Source: [Eubacterium] eligens ATCC 27750 (GTDB lineage: Bacteria; Bacillota; Clostridia; Lachnospirales; Lachnospiraceae). Taken from it: a stretch of 64,000 nucleotides of DNA. Under the pieces are notes generated by a model, which searched no databases, had not been told where the DNA came from, and saw only the letters and a list, made by a program, of their open reading frames with translations. Position 1 is the stretch's first letter. Every line of letters starts with the position of its first letter. This document shows positions 37,459 to 46,545 of the stretch, piece after piece. The position numbers and the translations under genes were made by a program. The stretch covers positions 1,185,001-1,249,000 of the forward strand of contig NC_012778.1 in the NCBI RefSeq assembly GCF_000146185.1. Direction: 5' to 3'.

Positions 37459-39879
37459 CTATTCTTTTTGCTCACCAAACACTTCAATCGCATATGAATC
37501 TTCCCATACCCGCACCATAATCTCTCCTCTGTCATCAGTCCTGTACACCTTCGTACCTGCCTCTTTTAATCTCTGCAAAGTCTCATTATGCGGATGTCCA
37601 TATGAATTATCCACTCCACAGGATATCAGTGCAGTTTCAGGCTTAACAAACCTTAAAAAATTCTCTGAACTTGCACCTCTGCTGCCATGATGCCCAGCTT
37701 TTAATACATTTATGCCAGACAGCTTCTGCAAATCCACCACACTGTCTGACTTTCTGGCATCCTGTATCAGACATTTCTCTGCTTTACTCTCTGCATCTCC
37801 TGTCATAAGCATGGAAAATTTTCCAAATGATATAAGATAGACTGCTGAATAGTCATTAGCTGATTCATAATTGTAGTTCTTACATGGATGTACACAGCTT
37901 ATACTAAGATTACCTGCTGATAAAGCATCTCCCCTGCACGCGTATAAAACATTTATTCCTACTCTGTCAGCCATTTTCCTGATTTCCAATAATGTTTCAT
38001 CCGTATCGTTAATATGCGGCAGAACAATGTTTTTTATTTCAAATGTATTATCACACATATCAATAAGTTCGTATATTCCACTTATGTGATCCTTATCGGG
38101 ATGACTCACAAATACATAATCAAGACTCCGTACCCCGGCATATTTCAGATAAGTATATATCCTGTACCGTCCAATATTCTTCTTGCTTGTACTCCCTCCA
38201 TCAAATAAAGCATTGAAGCCATCACTTGTCTGCAAAACTATTGAATCTCCCTGTCCCACATCAAGCATACTTATCTTCATTGAACAGCCTGTATTATATC
38301 TTAACTGTATAGTAATAATCAAATACAATATTGCAGGCAGTACATTTCTATATTTCCCTGAAATACCGGAAAATACTTTCATATAATAAATCACACACCA
38401 TACAATAAGAAACACATAATACAAAACAACCGCTTTTTCCGGAGGATGACCTGTTACTATAACTGCACCTGATGAACCTGATGCCTTTTCACACAACCAG
38501 CTATATAAGTCAAGAATGTACTCTCCGGCACCTGCAGTCCATATCGCAGCTTTCATTGATATAAGTCCCATAATTCCTGTTAATATCCCACTTACCATAA
38601 TAACTGACATCAACGGTATAACTACTATATTAAGCAAAAGACTTATAATGGCAATCTGTCCTGACATGCTTAAAACAACAGGAAGCGTTGCAATCTGAAC
38701 ACACAAGCCTGTAATCAGCATATCTATGATATTGTGGTATATAAACATTTCTGTAATGGATACCATTTTCTTTTTTCTGAAAAAAAGCATAATTGTTTCT
38801 TCATTAGAAAAAATCGGCTTTACAAATATAATTCCTGCCATAGCAAGAAATGACATTAAAAAACCTGCGTTACTTATACAATAAGGATTTCTGATAATTA
38901 GTATTACAACCGCCAATCCAAGCGTATTAGCACCATCACTTGTTCTGCCAAGCACATCTGCAAGCATAAAAACAAGAATCATAATGACAGCACGCCCGGC
39001 AGACACGCTGTTTCCTGTAATATACAGATAGAAAAGCATTATAACGCTGCTTAACACTGCCGCCTGTATTACGCTTATAATTTTTTTCAGCATCCTGTAT
39101 ACCAGCATACCAACCATCGTTATATGAAGTGCACTGATTGCAAGAATATGTGATATTCCGTTTTTCTTGTATAACTCCTTAATCTCATCATCCAGAACAC
39201 TCCTGTCCCCAAGCACAATCGCCCTCATGGTACCTGCATTCTTTTGTGTAAATGTATTAACATATACATTTTTTATTGAATCAGCTATATTTAACAGGCT
39301 TGCTTTTAAAGTTCCTTCGCATGGTGTTATATTAACAGTTTTATTAAAAATCCCCTGATAATTAATACCATCTGATGTATAATAAGCTCTTGCATTAAAC
39401 TGGCCTTCATTTGTTGGTTCTTCAAAATCCTTTAGTTTTACTCTCACCCAGATATAATCACCAGCATGACAGAATGAATCTTCCGAATATATAATAATTC
39501 CAGATTTTACCGATTCATTAACCTTTTCATCATTATTTTTCCAGTCAGGAATGAGCAATGCATTATTAAGCCTTGTTGCATAACTGTTACCACCTTTTAT
39601 TACAGACACTGCTTCGCCTTTTATATATGCGTAACAGTCCTGCGTCAGCTTTCCCTGATAACGCATCCCCCTGCTGTAATATTCAGTTCTTATTACCATA
39701 ATTGGAAAAATCAAAACAAACAGAATGTAAAACAATGGTGTTTTACTGTATTTATAGAATATAAAATAGCAAGCAATAATTATAACGCCTGCTGACAATA
39801 CAATATATCCAGATGAATATATTGACAAATACGCAGCAGCCAGTCCGATAACTGCTGCAACAAAAAAAGGTCTTTTCAA
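37459..39879 (-). CDS. comEC: DNA internalization channel protein ComEC/Rec2
   Basis: 806 residues. An N-terminal DUF4131-type region and the multi-helix competence domain (about 210-490, containing ISHILAISALHITMVG) form the DNA channel. The C-terminal metallo-beta-lactamase-like domain (from about 530) has MLDVGQGDSIVLQ, FVSHPDKDHISG and LKAGHHGSRGA, the nuclease-like motifs thought to degrade one DNA strand during uptake. The start is a TTG at 39879 with AAAGGAAA upstream. It is the last gene of the run that begins with comEA. Confidence 0.94.
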   Translation of the reverse strand: MKRPFFVAAVIGLAAAYLSIYSSGYIVLSAGVIIIACYFIFYKYSKTPLFYILFVLIFPIMVIRTEYYSRGMRYQGKLTQDCYAYIKGEAVSVIKGGNSYATRLNNALLIPDWKNNDEKVNESVKSGIIIYSEDSFCHAGDYIWVRVKLKDFEEPTNEGQFNARAYYTSDGINYQGIFNKTVNITPCEGTLKASLLNIADSIKNVYVNTFTQKNAGTMRAIVLGDRSVLDDEIKELYKKNGISHILAISALHITMVGMLVYRMLKKIISVIQAAVLSSVIMLFYLYITGNSVSAGRAVIMILVFMLADVLGRTSDGANTLGLAVVILIIRNPYCISNAGFLMSFLAMAGIIFVKPIFSNEETIMLFFRKKKMVSITEMFIYHNIIDMLITGLCVQIATLPVVLSMSGQIAIISLLLNIVVIPLMSVIMVSGILTGIMGLISMKAAIWTAGAGEYILDLYSWLCEKASGSSGAVIVTGHPPEKAVVLYYVFLIVWCVIYYMKVFSGISGKYRNVLPAILYLIITIQLRYNTGCSMKISMLDVGQGDSIVLQTSDGFNALFDGGSTSKKNIGRYRIYTYLKYAGVRSLDYVFVSHPDKDHISGIYELIDMCDNTFEIKNIVLPHINDTDETLLEIRKMADRVGINVLYACRGDALSAGNLSISCVHPCKNYNYESANDYSAVYLISFGKFSMLMTGDAESKAEKCLIQDARKSDSVVDLQKLSGINVLKAGHHGSRGASSENFLRFVKPETALISCGVDNSYGHPHNETLQRLKEAGTKVYRTDDRGEIMVRVWEDSYAIEVFGEQKE

Positions 39880-39912
39880 GTATTTCCTTTCTGGAAATAA
39901 CCGTAGATATAA

Positions 39913-40833
39913 TTATTTTTCAACAATTTCATTATTCATGTAAAAAATACCATCAAGACTTATAACATCACGATACATAAGATTAGAATTACCATTTACA
40001 AGAATCTTTACACCATCAATTCCATCAAGCCCGACAAGTGAATCAACTAAAGAATATAAAGTAACATTACTCTTAGCATTAACCATATCAGATGCAAATT
40101 CAGAACTAAAATTCACATAACATATCCTGTCTATAACTGATATACTTAACAACTTGGTACTTGATGGTACCGACTGATAATATCCTCTCTCCTCCGGTCC
40201 GCTGATAATCTGTTCCACAACTACCTTTTCCAGAGAAACATTTTTGTTGTAACATATTTTTTTCTTAGTCTTTATAAGAGCATCACCTGTTTTATTTGCA
40301 TAATACAGATTAATTGTAACCCACTTCACATCAGCCACAGCACCTTCTGAGGAATCGATAAAATCTTCTGCGCTCATATTACCTATATTGCTTCCGTCCT
40401 CATATACAGCATCCTTACCATCAACATAAAATCTTACATAAGTAACGCCTTCTATCTGACATAATTCTTTTACAACAGCAGCCCTGTACAGAACCTCTGT
40501 TGAAGGCTTCATATCATAATAACTGCTGTCAAAATACACATTAACATATATACTGTCAAATTCAACTGTCGGAGAATTGACATTAACAGGCTTAATAACA
40601 CTACATTCCTTACTACTTTCAGAATTCATGCTATCCAGCAGACGCTGTGCTATAACATACTGGTCATTTTCATCTATAAATATAACATTTTCAAGCAGAG
40701 ATGTTCCCTGATTATTCGCATAATAAACTTTATATGCTGTCCCATGCTGCTTCTGGGTACAGGCAGACACCATAAACATTGGAACCATAATAGCAATCAC
40801 GCATAATATTGCTGATGATATTTTCTTAGGCAT
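39913..40833 (-). CDS. GerMN-domain lipoprotein
   Basis: 306 residues. The signal peptide ends in a lipobox, VSAC (Cys25). Two GerMN-type domains follow: one around residues 45-165 with IYVNVYFDSSYYDM, and one around 170-290 with VTINLYYAN and ICYVNFSSEFASD. GerMN domains occur in spore germination protein GerM and in the actinobacterial kinase partner LpqB. Here the gene is 27 bases downstream of a sensor kinase and 33 bases upstream of comEC, so a kinase accessory role at the outer membrane face is plausible but unproven. Confidence 0.85.
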   Translation of the reverse strand: MPKKISSAILCVIAIMVPMFMVSACTQKQHGTAYKVYYANNQGTSLLENVIFIDENDQYVIAQRLLDSMNSESSKECSVIKPVNVNSPTVEFDSIYVNVYFDSSYYDMKPSTEVLYRAAVVKELCQIEGVTYVRFYVDGKDAVYEDGSNIGNMSAEDFIDSSEGAVADVKWVTINLYYANKTGDALIKTKKKICYNKNVSLEKVVVEQIISGPEERGYYQSVPSSTKLLSISVIDRICYVNFSSEFASDMVNAKSNVTLYSLVDSLVGLDGIDGVKILVNGNSNLMYRDVISLDGIFYMNNEIVEK

Positions 40834-40860
40834 ATTTACAGTTCTCCTTTCCTGACAGCA

Positions 40861-42351
40861 TTATTGTACTTCTACATAATTAAGAGGTACTCTCATTGTA
40901 AATGTAGTTCCTATATTTTCCTCACTATGAACTTTTATTGTTCCATGGTGTAAAAGTATTATATTTCTCACAATAGCAAGTCCCAGTCCTGTTCCACCTG
41001 TTTCTCTTGACCTTGCCTTATCAACCCTGTAGAATCTCTCAAATATCTTATTCTGGCTTTCCTCTGGTATTCCTATTCCTGAATCTTCAACTCTTATATA
41101 GAAATACTGATAATCCGCATTTAAAGATACATGTACCCAGCCATCATCTACATTATATTTTATAGCATTCTCTACAAGATTAGATATAACCTGAGTCATT
41201 TTAACTTCATCTATCTGTGCAACTACTGGTCTGAAGCTCTCAAACAGCAGTTCAATATTCTTCTTCTGGGCTATAGGCTTAAGTCTTTTAAGTGTCATCT
41301 CAAGTAATTCATTCATATTAACTGAGGTAATATTAAGTGTTGCTGTTGTCTTATCCATCCTTACCAGAGTAAGCAGATCTTCAATAATCTTACTCTCTCT
41401 GTCAATTTCAGTGACAATATCCTGCATAAATTCCTGATATACTTCAATCGGAACATTCTCTTGTGTGTTAAGAGACTCCGCAAGGACCTTTATCGAAGTA
41501 ATAGGTGTCTTAAGTTCATGTGACACATTTGAAACAAATTCTGCTCTTGACTGGTCTGTCTCATTAGCCTTGTCCATAATTCCATTAAAATCCTCTGCTA
41601 TCTCACGGATTTCAGTATATCCCTTCAGAGGAATACGCTCATCATTATGGCCTGCATTAACATTAGCCATTATATCTATTATTCTTCTTACCGGTCTGTT
41701 AAGAAAATGTAACAAAACAATTAATGCTATAAGACATATTGTAATAATTATAACCTTAATATTATTATTCTGACTATTCACATTCATAAACAATGAATCA
41801 ATTTCCGTATAATCAAGGTCTGCAACAAGTACTGCAATAAAATCACCTTCATCATTATATACAGGTGTTACAGCCTGTATATCTCCAGACTTATAATCAT
41901 ACACTGTGCTGGTTTTATGACTGACAACAGTATCAAAAACCTTTGAATTAATTATGGTCTTCCCATAATCTGTTGAATAAGTATCTGCATAAACATTATA
42001 ATTCAAATCAACGATTCTTATTCTTATCTGGTTCATTGCTGAATAACTGTTAAGCCTGCTTCCCATGCCAGACAATTCAGCATCATGAAGTCCTGCATAG
42101 CCTGCATACTCAGCCGCAATAAGAATTGCTTCATTCTGTACAACCGCCTTCTGTCGTGTTATTACAGACTCTTTATATATATACTCAAAGCCTTCAAATG
42201 TACCTATAACAGCTGCAGTTATTATAACTGCACTTACAACAAACTGTATTACTGTATATCTTCTTATAAATTTCAGAAAATTATCAAAAATTCTTATCCA
42301 TACGATTTTTCTACGATTAATTTCCTTTTTATTTTTATTTTTATTAAACAT
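40861..42351 (-). CDS. Sensor histidine kinase in the comEA-comEC run
   Basis: 496 residues. TM1 (about 32-54) and TM2 (about 199-216) enclose an extracellular PDC/Cache-like sensor. HAMP follows, then HisKA with His278 in NVSHELKTP, then HATPase ending in GGTGLGLAIVRNI. There is no PAS domain between HAMP and HisKA. Overall it resembles WalK/PhoR-type wall-stress kinases. The ATG overlaps the end of the regulator gene by 8 bases, so translation is coupled. The downstream GerMN lipoprotein may sense with it. Confidence 0.94.
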   Translation of the reverse strand: MFNKNKNKKEINRRKIVWIRIFDNFLKFIRRYTVIQFVVSAVIITAAVIGTFEGFEYIYKESVITRQKAVVQNEAILIAAEYAGYAGLHDAELSGMGSRLNSYSAMNQIRIRIVDLNYNVYADTYSTDYGKTIINSKVFDTVVSHKTSTVYDYKSGDIQAVTPVYNDEGDFIAVLVADLDYTEIDSLFMNVNSQNNNIKVIIITICLIALIVLLHFLNRPVRRIIDIMANVNAGHNDERIPLKGYTEIREIAEDFNGIMDKANETDQSRAEFVSNVSHELKTPITSIKVLAESLNTQENVPIEVYQEFMQDIVTEIDRESKIIEDLLTLVRMDKTTATLNITSVNMNELLEMTLKRLKPIAQKKNIELLFESFRPVVAQIDEVKMTQVISNLVENAIKYNVDDGWVHVSLNADYQYFYIRVEDSGIGIPEESQNKIFERFYRVDKARSRETGGTGLGLAIVRNIILLHHGTIKVHSEENIGTTFTMRVPLNYVEVQ

Positions 42352-43033
42352 TAAAGTAATATCCTACTCCCCACTTTGTATGAACATACTTAGGTTCACT
42401 TGGATTATTCTCAATCTTTTCCCTAAGTCTTCTCATGTGGACATCCACGGTTCTTGCATCTCCTGTATAATCCTGTCCCCATACAGCCTTTAACAGGTTG
42501 TCACGGCTATACACTTTTCCCGGATTAACAGCAAGTATCTCCAGCAAGTCAAATTCTTTTGCAGTAAGATTGATTTCCTTATCTGCAATATATAGACTTC
42601 TGCTGTCACAGTCAATTTTCATATCTCCTGCTTTTATCACATTACTTTTCTGTTCCTTTTGGGTTATTGATGAATTACGCCTTAAAATAGCTTTCATTCT
42701 TGCTTTCACTTCAAGAATATTAAAAGGCTTTGTTATATAATCATCCGCTCCATAATCAAGTCCCAGAATTTTATCCATGTCATCACCTTTTGCTGTCAGC
42801 ATAATGATAGGAACATTAGAAAATTCCCTTATCTGCTGGCATACTGATAATCCATCCAGTTTAGGAAGCATAATATCGAGAAGGATAATGTCATATTTGT
42901 TGTTTCTGACATATTCAAGAGCCTCTTCCCCGTCATATGCACAGTCAACCTCACTGTAATCCTGCATAAGACTGAATTTAAGTCCCTTAACTATCATTTT
43001 CTCATCATCAACAACCAATACTCTGCCTGCCAT
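42344..43033 (-). CDS. OmpR/PhoB-family response regulator in the comEA-comEC run
   Basis: 229 residues. The receiver has the DDE acidic motif, the phospho-acceptor Asp in IILLDIMLPKLDG, and MLTAKG and ITKPF motifs. The winged-helix domain ends with the DVHMRRLREKIE and KWGVGYYF segments, close to WalR/PhoP types. The start at 43033 (MAGRVLVV) has AGGAG nearby; an in-frame GTG at 43060 would overlap comEA and its own ribosome binding site. It is 19 bases downstream of comEA. Confidence 0.94.
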   Translation of the reverse strand: MAGRVLVVDDEKMIVKGLKFSLMQDYSEVDCAYDGEEALEYVRNNKYDIILLDIMLPKLDGLSVCQQIREFSNVPIIMLTAKGDDMDKILGLDYGADDYITKPFNILEVKARMKAILRRNSSITQKEQKSNVIKAGDMKIDCDSRSLYIADKEINLTAKEFDLLEILAVNPGKVYSRDNLLKAVWGQDYTGDARTVDVHMRRLREKIENNPSEPKYVHTKWGVGYYFNV

Positions 43034-43052
43034 ATCCTTCTCCTTTTTCTTT

Positions 43053-43658
43053 TTATACACTTATATAATTCTTAATTTTATTAAATGCGGACTCTTTTAT
43101 CCCGGATACCTTCATTATATCCTCAATCCTGTCAAATCTGCCATTAGTATTCCTGTAATTAATTATGTCTGCCGCTCTTGAACTTCCAATTCCCGGAAGA
43201 GTCATAAGCTCATTCTCCGTTGCCCTGTTAATATTAACCAGTCCTGAGGTTGACACTGTACCATCAGTTTCTGATATATGTTCACTTTCACAGGGTATAT
43301 ATACCCTGTCACCATCAGAAAGAATACCAGCCATATTAAGAGCTGCTGTGTCAGCGCATTCAGCCATACCACCTGCCATCTGTACTGCCTCATACATTCT
43401 TGTTCCTGCAGCACATTTTATAACTCCTGGTTCAAGCACATCTCCACATACATATACATATATATCATTCTCTGCCTGCACTTCATCCGTGCATTCTTCA
43501 TTCTCTGTGTCTGCCTGTGTTATTATAACTGTATTCCCATACTCACGCTTCTTCTGTCCGGCAGAAAAATATACAGTTCCTGTAACCAGCAATACAACTG
43601 CGCACATACAGTATTTAACAGTTTCTTTATGTTTAACAAATATTCTTTTATAATTCAT
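43053..43658 (-). CDS. comEA: Competence protein ComEA (DNA receptor)
   Basis: About 201 residues. One N-terminal membrane anchor (about 18-35), a SLBB domain (about 68-125, DIYVYVCGDVLEPGVIK) and a C-terminal double helix-hairpin-helix (NINRATENELMTLPGIGSSR ... RIEDIMKVSGI) that binds double-stranded DNA at the cell surface. The start at 43658 (MNYKRIFV) has AAGGAG 7 bases upstream. The promoter at 43711-43739 probably drives the whole comEA to comEC run. Confidence 0.95.
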   Translation of the reverse strand: MNYKRIFVKHKETVKYCMCAVVLLVTGTVYFSAGQKKREYGNTVIITQADTENEECTDEVQAENDIYVYVCGDVLEPGVIKCAAGTRMYEAVQMAGGMAECADTAALNMAGILSDGDRVYIPCESEHISETDGTVSTSGLVNINRATENELMTLPGIGSSRAADIINYRNTNGRFDRIEDIMKVSGIKESAFNKIKNYISV

Positions 43659-43710
43659 GTACAATCTCCTTAACTTACAGGTCAAGGAAATTCCCTTTGC
43701 GTACCTTTAT

Positions 43711-43739
43711 ATTTTACAGAATTGTTACAACGAATACAA
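43711..43739 (-). promoter_or_regulatory. Promoter of the comEA run
   Basis: TTGTAT (43734-43739) and TAAAAT (43711-43716) with a 17-base spacer on the minus strand. Confidence 0.65.
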
Positions 43740-43759
43740 GCCTAATTTTAGTTTAAATG

Positions 43760-43788
43760 TTTACACATTTTTTGTTCTTTGGTAAAAT
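43760..43788 (+). promoter_or_regulatory. Promoter of the YfhO-family gene
   Basis: TTTACA (43760-43765) and TAAAAT (43783-43788) with a 17-base spacer, divergent from the comEA promoter about 20 bases away. GGGAGG precedes the ATG. Confidence 0.65.
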
Positions 43789-43818
43789 GTTACTATTATC
43801 GGCTAAGGGAGGAAAGCC

Positions 43819-46545
43819 ATGACATCTTCAAAGAAATCAATTCTTAATTCTAATCTGACTTATGTAATAGCATTTGTGCTTCCTTTAATTATGATGGCAG
43901 CACTCTATTATACCCGGGAAATATTTCCATGGGGAAGCGACTGCTATCTAAGATCAGACATGTATCACCAGTATGCCCCTTTCTTTTCGGAATTGTGGCA
44001 CAAGATAAGGAATGGTGAAAGTCTTACCTATTCATGGGATATTGGTATGGGAACCAACTTTACATCATTATATGCGTATTATCTTGCCAGTCCTGCGAAC
44101 TGGTTTATTGTATTATTTCCGCAGAAATATATGATTGAAATTATGAATTCCCTTATCATATTAAAAATTGCCGGCAGCAGTCTTGCAATAACATATTACA
44201 TAACCAGACATTTCGATACTAAAAACTGTGTGGCTGCTCTGTTTGGCATGTTCTATGGAATGTCCGGATTCATTGCAGCATACAGCTGGAACATCATGTG
44301 GCTTGACTGCGTAATATTATTACCACTAATAATGCTTGGTCTTGAACGACTTGTTAATGAAAATAAATGTATCTTCTACTGTATAACACTGGGATTATGT
44401 ATATTTACCAACTATTATATTTCAATCATGGTATGTATTTCTGTTGTTATTTACTTTATCATACTTATGATTTCATATAATGGTCCGGTAAGCATATTAC
44501 AATATGTAAAGAAATTCATTAATTTCTGTATATATTCACTCCTCGCAGGTGGACTTGGTGCCTGCCTTTTACTGCCGGAATTTTATACATTTTCTTTATC
44601 TGCATCAAGTGACACTTCATTTCCTGCACAGTTAAAATCATATTTCAGCATACTTTCAATGCTTACAAGGCAGCTTATTAATGTTCCTGTCCATCTCGGA
44701 CTTGAACATTTTCCTAACATATATTGTGGTGTTGCTGTATTTTTGCTTATTCCGCTCTATGTTATGTGCAAAAAAATCAATGCCCGTGAAAAAATTGGAA
44801 AATGTATAATTCTTCTGATTTTCTTAACAGCATTTAACCTCAATATACCTAATTATATATGGCACGGACTGCATTTTCCAAACAGTCTTCCATGCAGACA
44901 GTCTTTTATCTACATATTTTTTGTTCTTACTATGTGTTTTGAGGCTGTATATAATATAAAAGAGTTATCTAATAAACAGATTGGTACTTCATTATGGATT
45001 TCAATCGGTCTGCTTGTTCTTTTTGAACAGTTATTTATGGCGGATGGAAGTACTTATTCATTCAAGATTGCATATGTAAGTGGAATATTCATATTGTTAT
45101 ATGCTCTTCTTATGTTTATTAACAATAATGCAAAGCTTAAAATACCGCTTGTACTTCTGCTTACATTTTCTGTATCAATCATAGAATGTACTCTTAATAT
45201 GGATTCGACAGGTATCGGTACAACGAGCCGTACATCATATCTTCTTGATTATGATGCAGTAAAGACTGTTACTAAAACAGTTGCTGATAACGACGATTCA
45301 TTTTACCGTATGGACAAGCTTTTTGGTGCAAGAACCAAAAATGATGGTGCATGGCATAATTACAAAACTGTATCCACATTTTCTTCTACATGTAATGCAG
45401 GTATGTCAAAACTATTCAATTATCTTGGTTTAGAGAATTCAACCAATGCATATGGATGCAATGGTCTCACAGAAGTAACTGATATGATATTCTCTGTTAA
45501 ATATACCATAAGCAACAAGCTTCTTGCAGAAAGTAATTTAAGAAGCTACTATACAGGAAGTGACGGTGAGTTCATATATAAAAATAATTATACTCTTCCG
45601 ATAGGATTTGCTATTAATGAACAGTCTGCTTCCAAAATGAATTTCATGACTGCCAATAACGGTATTGAAAACCAGAATCTTATGATTCAGAATATGACAG
45701 GGATAAGTGATGTATTCACTGTAGTTGATGAATTTCCTAACGAATCAGACTGTACTATAAAGCCACAAAAAGATGGACATTTGTATCTTATAGCTGCCAA
45801 CCAGTCCGTTGATTACATAACCGTAACGCTTAATAATTCAGACAAATCTTATTCTTACAGTAACTTAAAGAGTAATAACAGAATTATTGATGTAGGTTAT
45901 ATCACAAAATCTGACACAGTGGAAGTTACCGCCGAAACAGGTATGAATCTTACTGCTTATATGCTTGATTCTGATAAGTTAATCAAGGCTTACAATATTC
46001 TCAATGCAGAAAGTTATCAGGTTGATTCATATACAGATACTCATTTTAAAGGATCAATCAGCTTATCTTCTGACAAGACTGTTCTGTTTTCTATTCCGTA
46101 CGATGCCGGATGGTCTGTATATGTTGATGGCAAACGTGTAGATACATTTGTATGGAAGAACGCTTTGTTATGTGTTGATGTTCCAGCCGGAACACACTCA
46201 CTTGAATTAAGGTATGTTCCACACAATTTAATATTGGGTTGCGTTTTAACTGCATTTAGCATTATTATATTGATTGGCATATATGTGTCTGCCCGTCTTA
46301 TAAGGAACGGCAGAATACATACTTATAACTGGCCTGTTTTCATCAGAAAGTATCTTGAACTTCCTGTTATAGAATCTGTTGCAGAATCTCATTCTGATAA
46401 TGAGGACTACAATTTCCTTAATAAGAATATACAAGAAACTATTCTTGATGAAATGAATGATTTTGATAATCTCGAATCTCCGGATTTCGAAGATGATACA
46501 TCAGATTATAATTTAAAAGACAATGAAACCAAGGAGGATTTATAA
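43819..46545 (+). CDS. YfhO-family membrane protein
   Basis: 908 residues with about 12-13 membrane helices in the N-terminal two thirds, a large extracytoplasmic beta-rich domain (about 480-800) and a final helix near 812-832. The motif SDMYHQYAPFFSELW near residue 50 and the IPYDAGWSVYVDGK segment near 755 are YfhO hallmarks. These are GT-C-type proteins linked in Bacillus and Listeria to glycosylation of lipoteichoic acid or lipid-linked sugars. The last 60 residues form an acidic cytoplasmic tail. The TAA is directly followed by the argH ATG, so the two are coupled. Confidence 0.9.
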   Translation: MTSSKKSILNSNLTYVIAFVLPLIMMAALYYTREIFPWGSDCYLRSDMYHQYAPFFSELWHKIRNGESLTYSWDIGMGTNFTSLYAYYLASPANWFIVLFPQKYMIEIMNSLIILKIAGSSLAITYYITRHFDTKNCVAALFGMFYGMSGFIAAYSWNIMWLDCVILLPLIMLGLERLVNENKCIFYCITLGLCIFTNYYISIMVCISVVIYFIILMISYNGPVSILQYVKKFINFCIYSLLAGGLGACLLLPEFYTFSLSASSDTSFPAQLKSYFSILSMLTRQLINVPVHLGLEHFPNIYCGVAVFLLIPLYVMCKKINAREKIGKCIILLIFLTAFNLNIPNYIWHGLHFPNSLPCRQSFIYIFFVLTMCFEAVYNIKELSNKQIGTSLWISIGLLVLFEQLFMADGSTYSFKIAYVSGIFILLYALLMFINNNAKLKIPLVLLLTFSVSIIECTLNMDSTGIGTTSRTSYLLDYDAVKTVTKTVADNDDSFYRMDKLFGARTKNDGAWHNYKTVSTFSSTCNAGMSKLFNYLGLENSTNAYGCNGLTEVTDMIFSVKYTISNKLLAESNLRSYYTGSDGEFIYKNNYTLPIGFAINEQSASKMNFMTANNGIENQNLMIQNMTGISDVFTVVDEFPNESDCTIKPQKDGHLYLIAANQSVDYITVTLNNSDKSYSYSNLKSNNRIIDVGYITKSDTVEVTAETGMNLTAYMLDSDKLIKAYNILNAESYQVDSYTDTHFKGSISLSSDKTVLFSIPYDAGWSVYVDGKRVDTFVWKNALLCVDVPAGTHSLELRYVPHNLILGCVLTAFSIIILIGIYVSARLIRNGRIHTYNWPVFIRKYLELPVIESVAESHSDNEDYNFLNKNIQETILDEMNDFDNLESPDFEDDTSDYNLKDNETKEDL

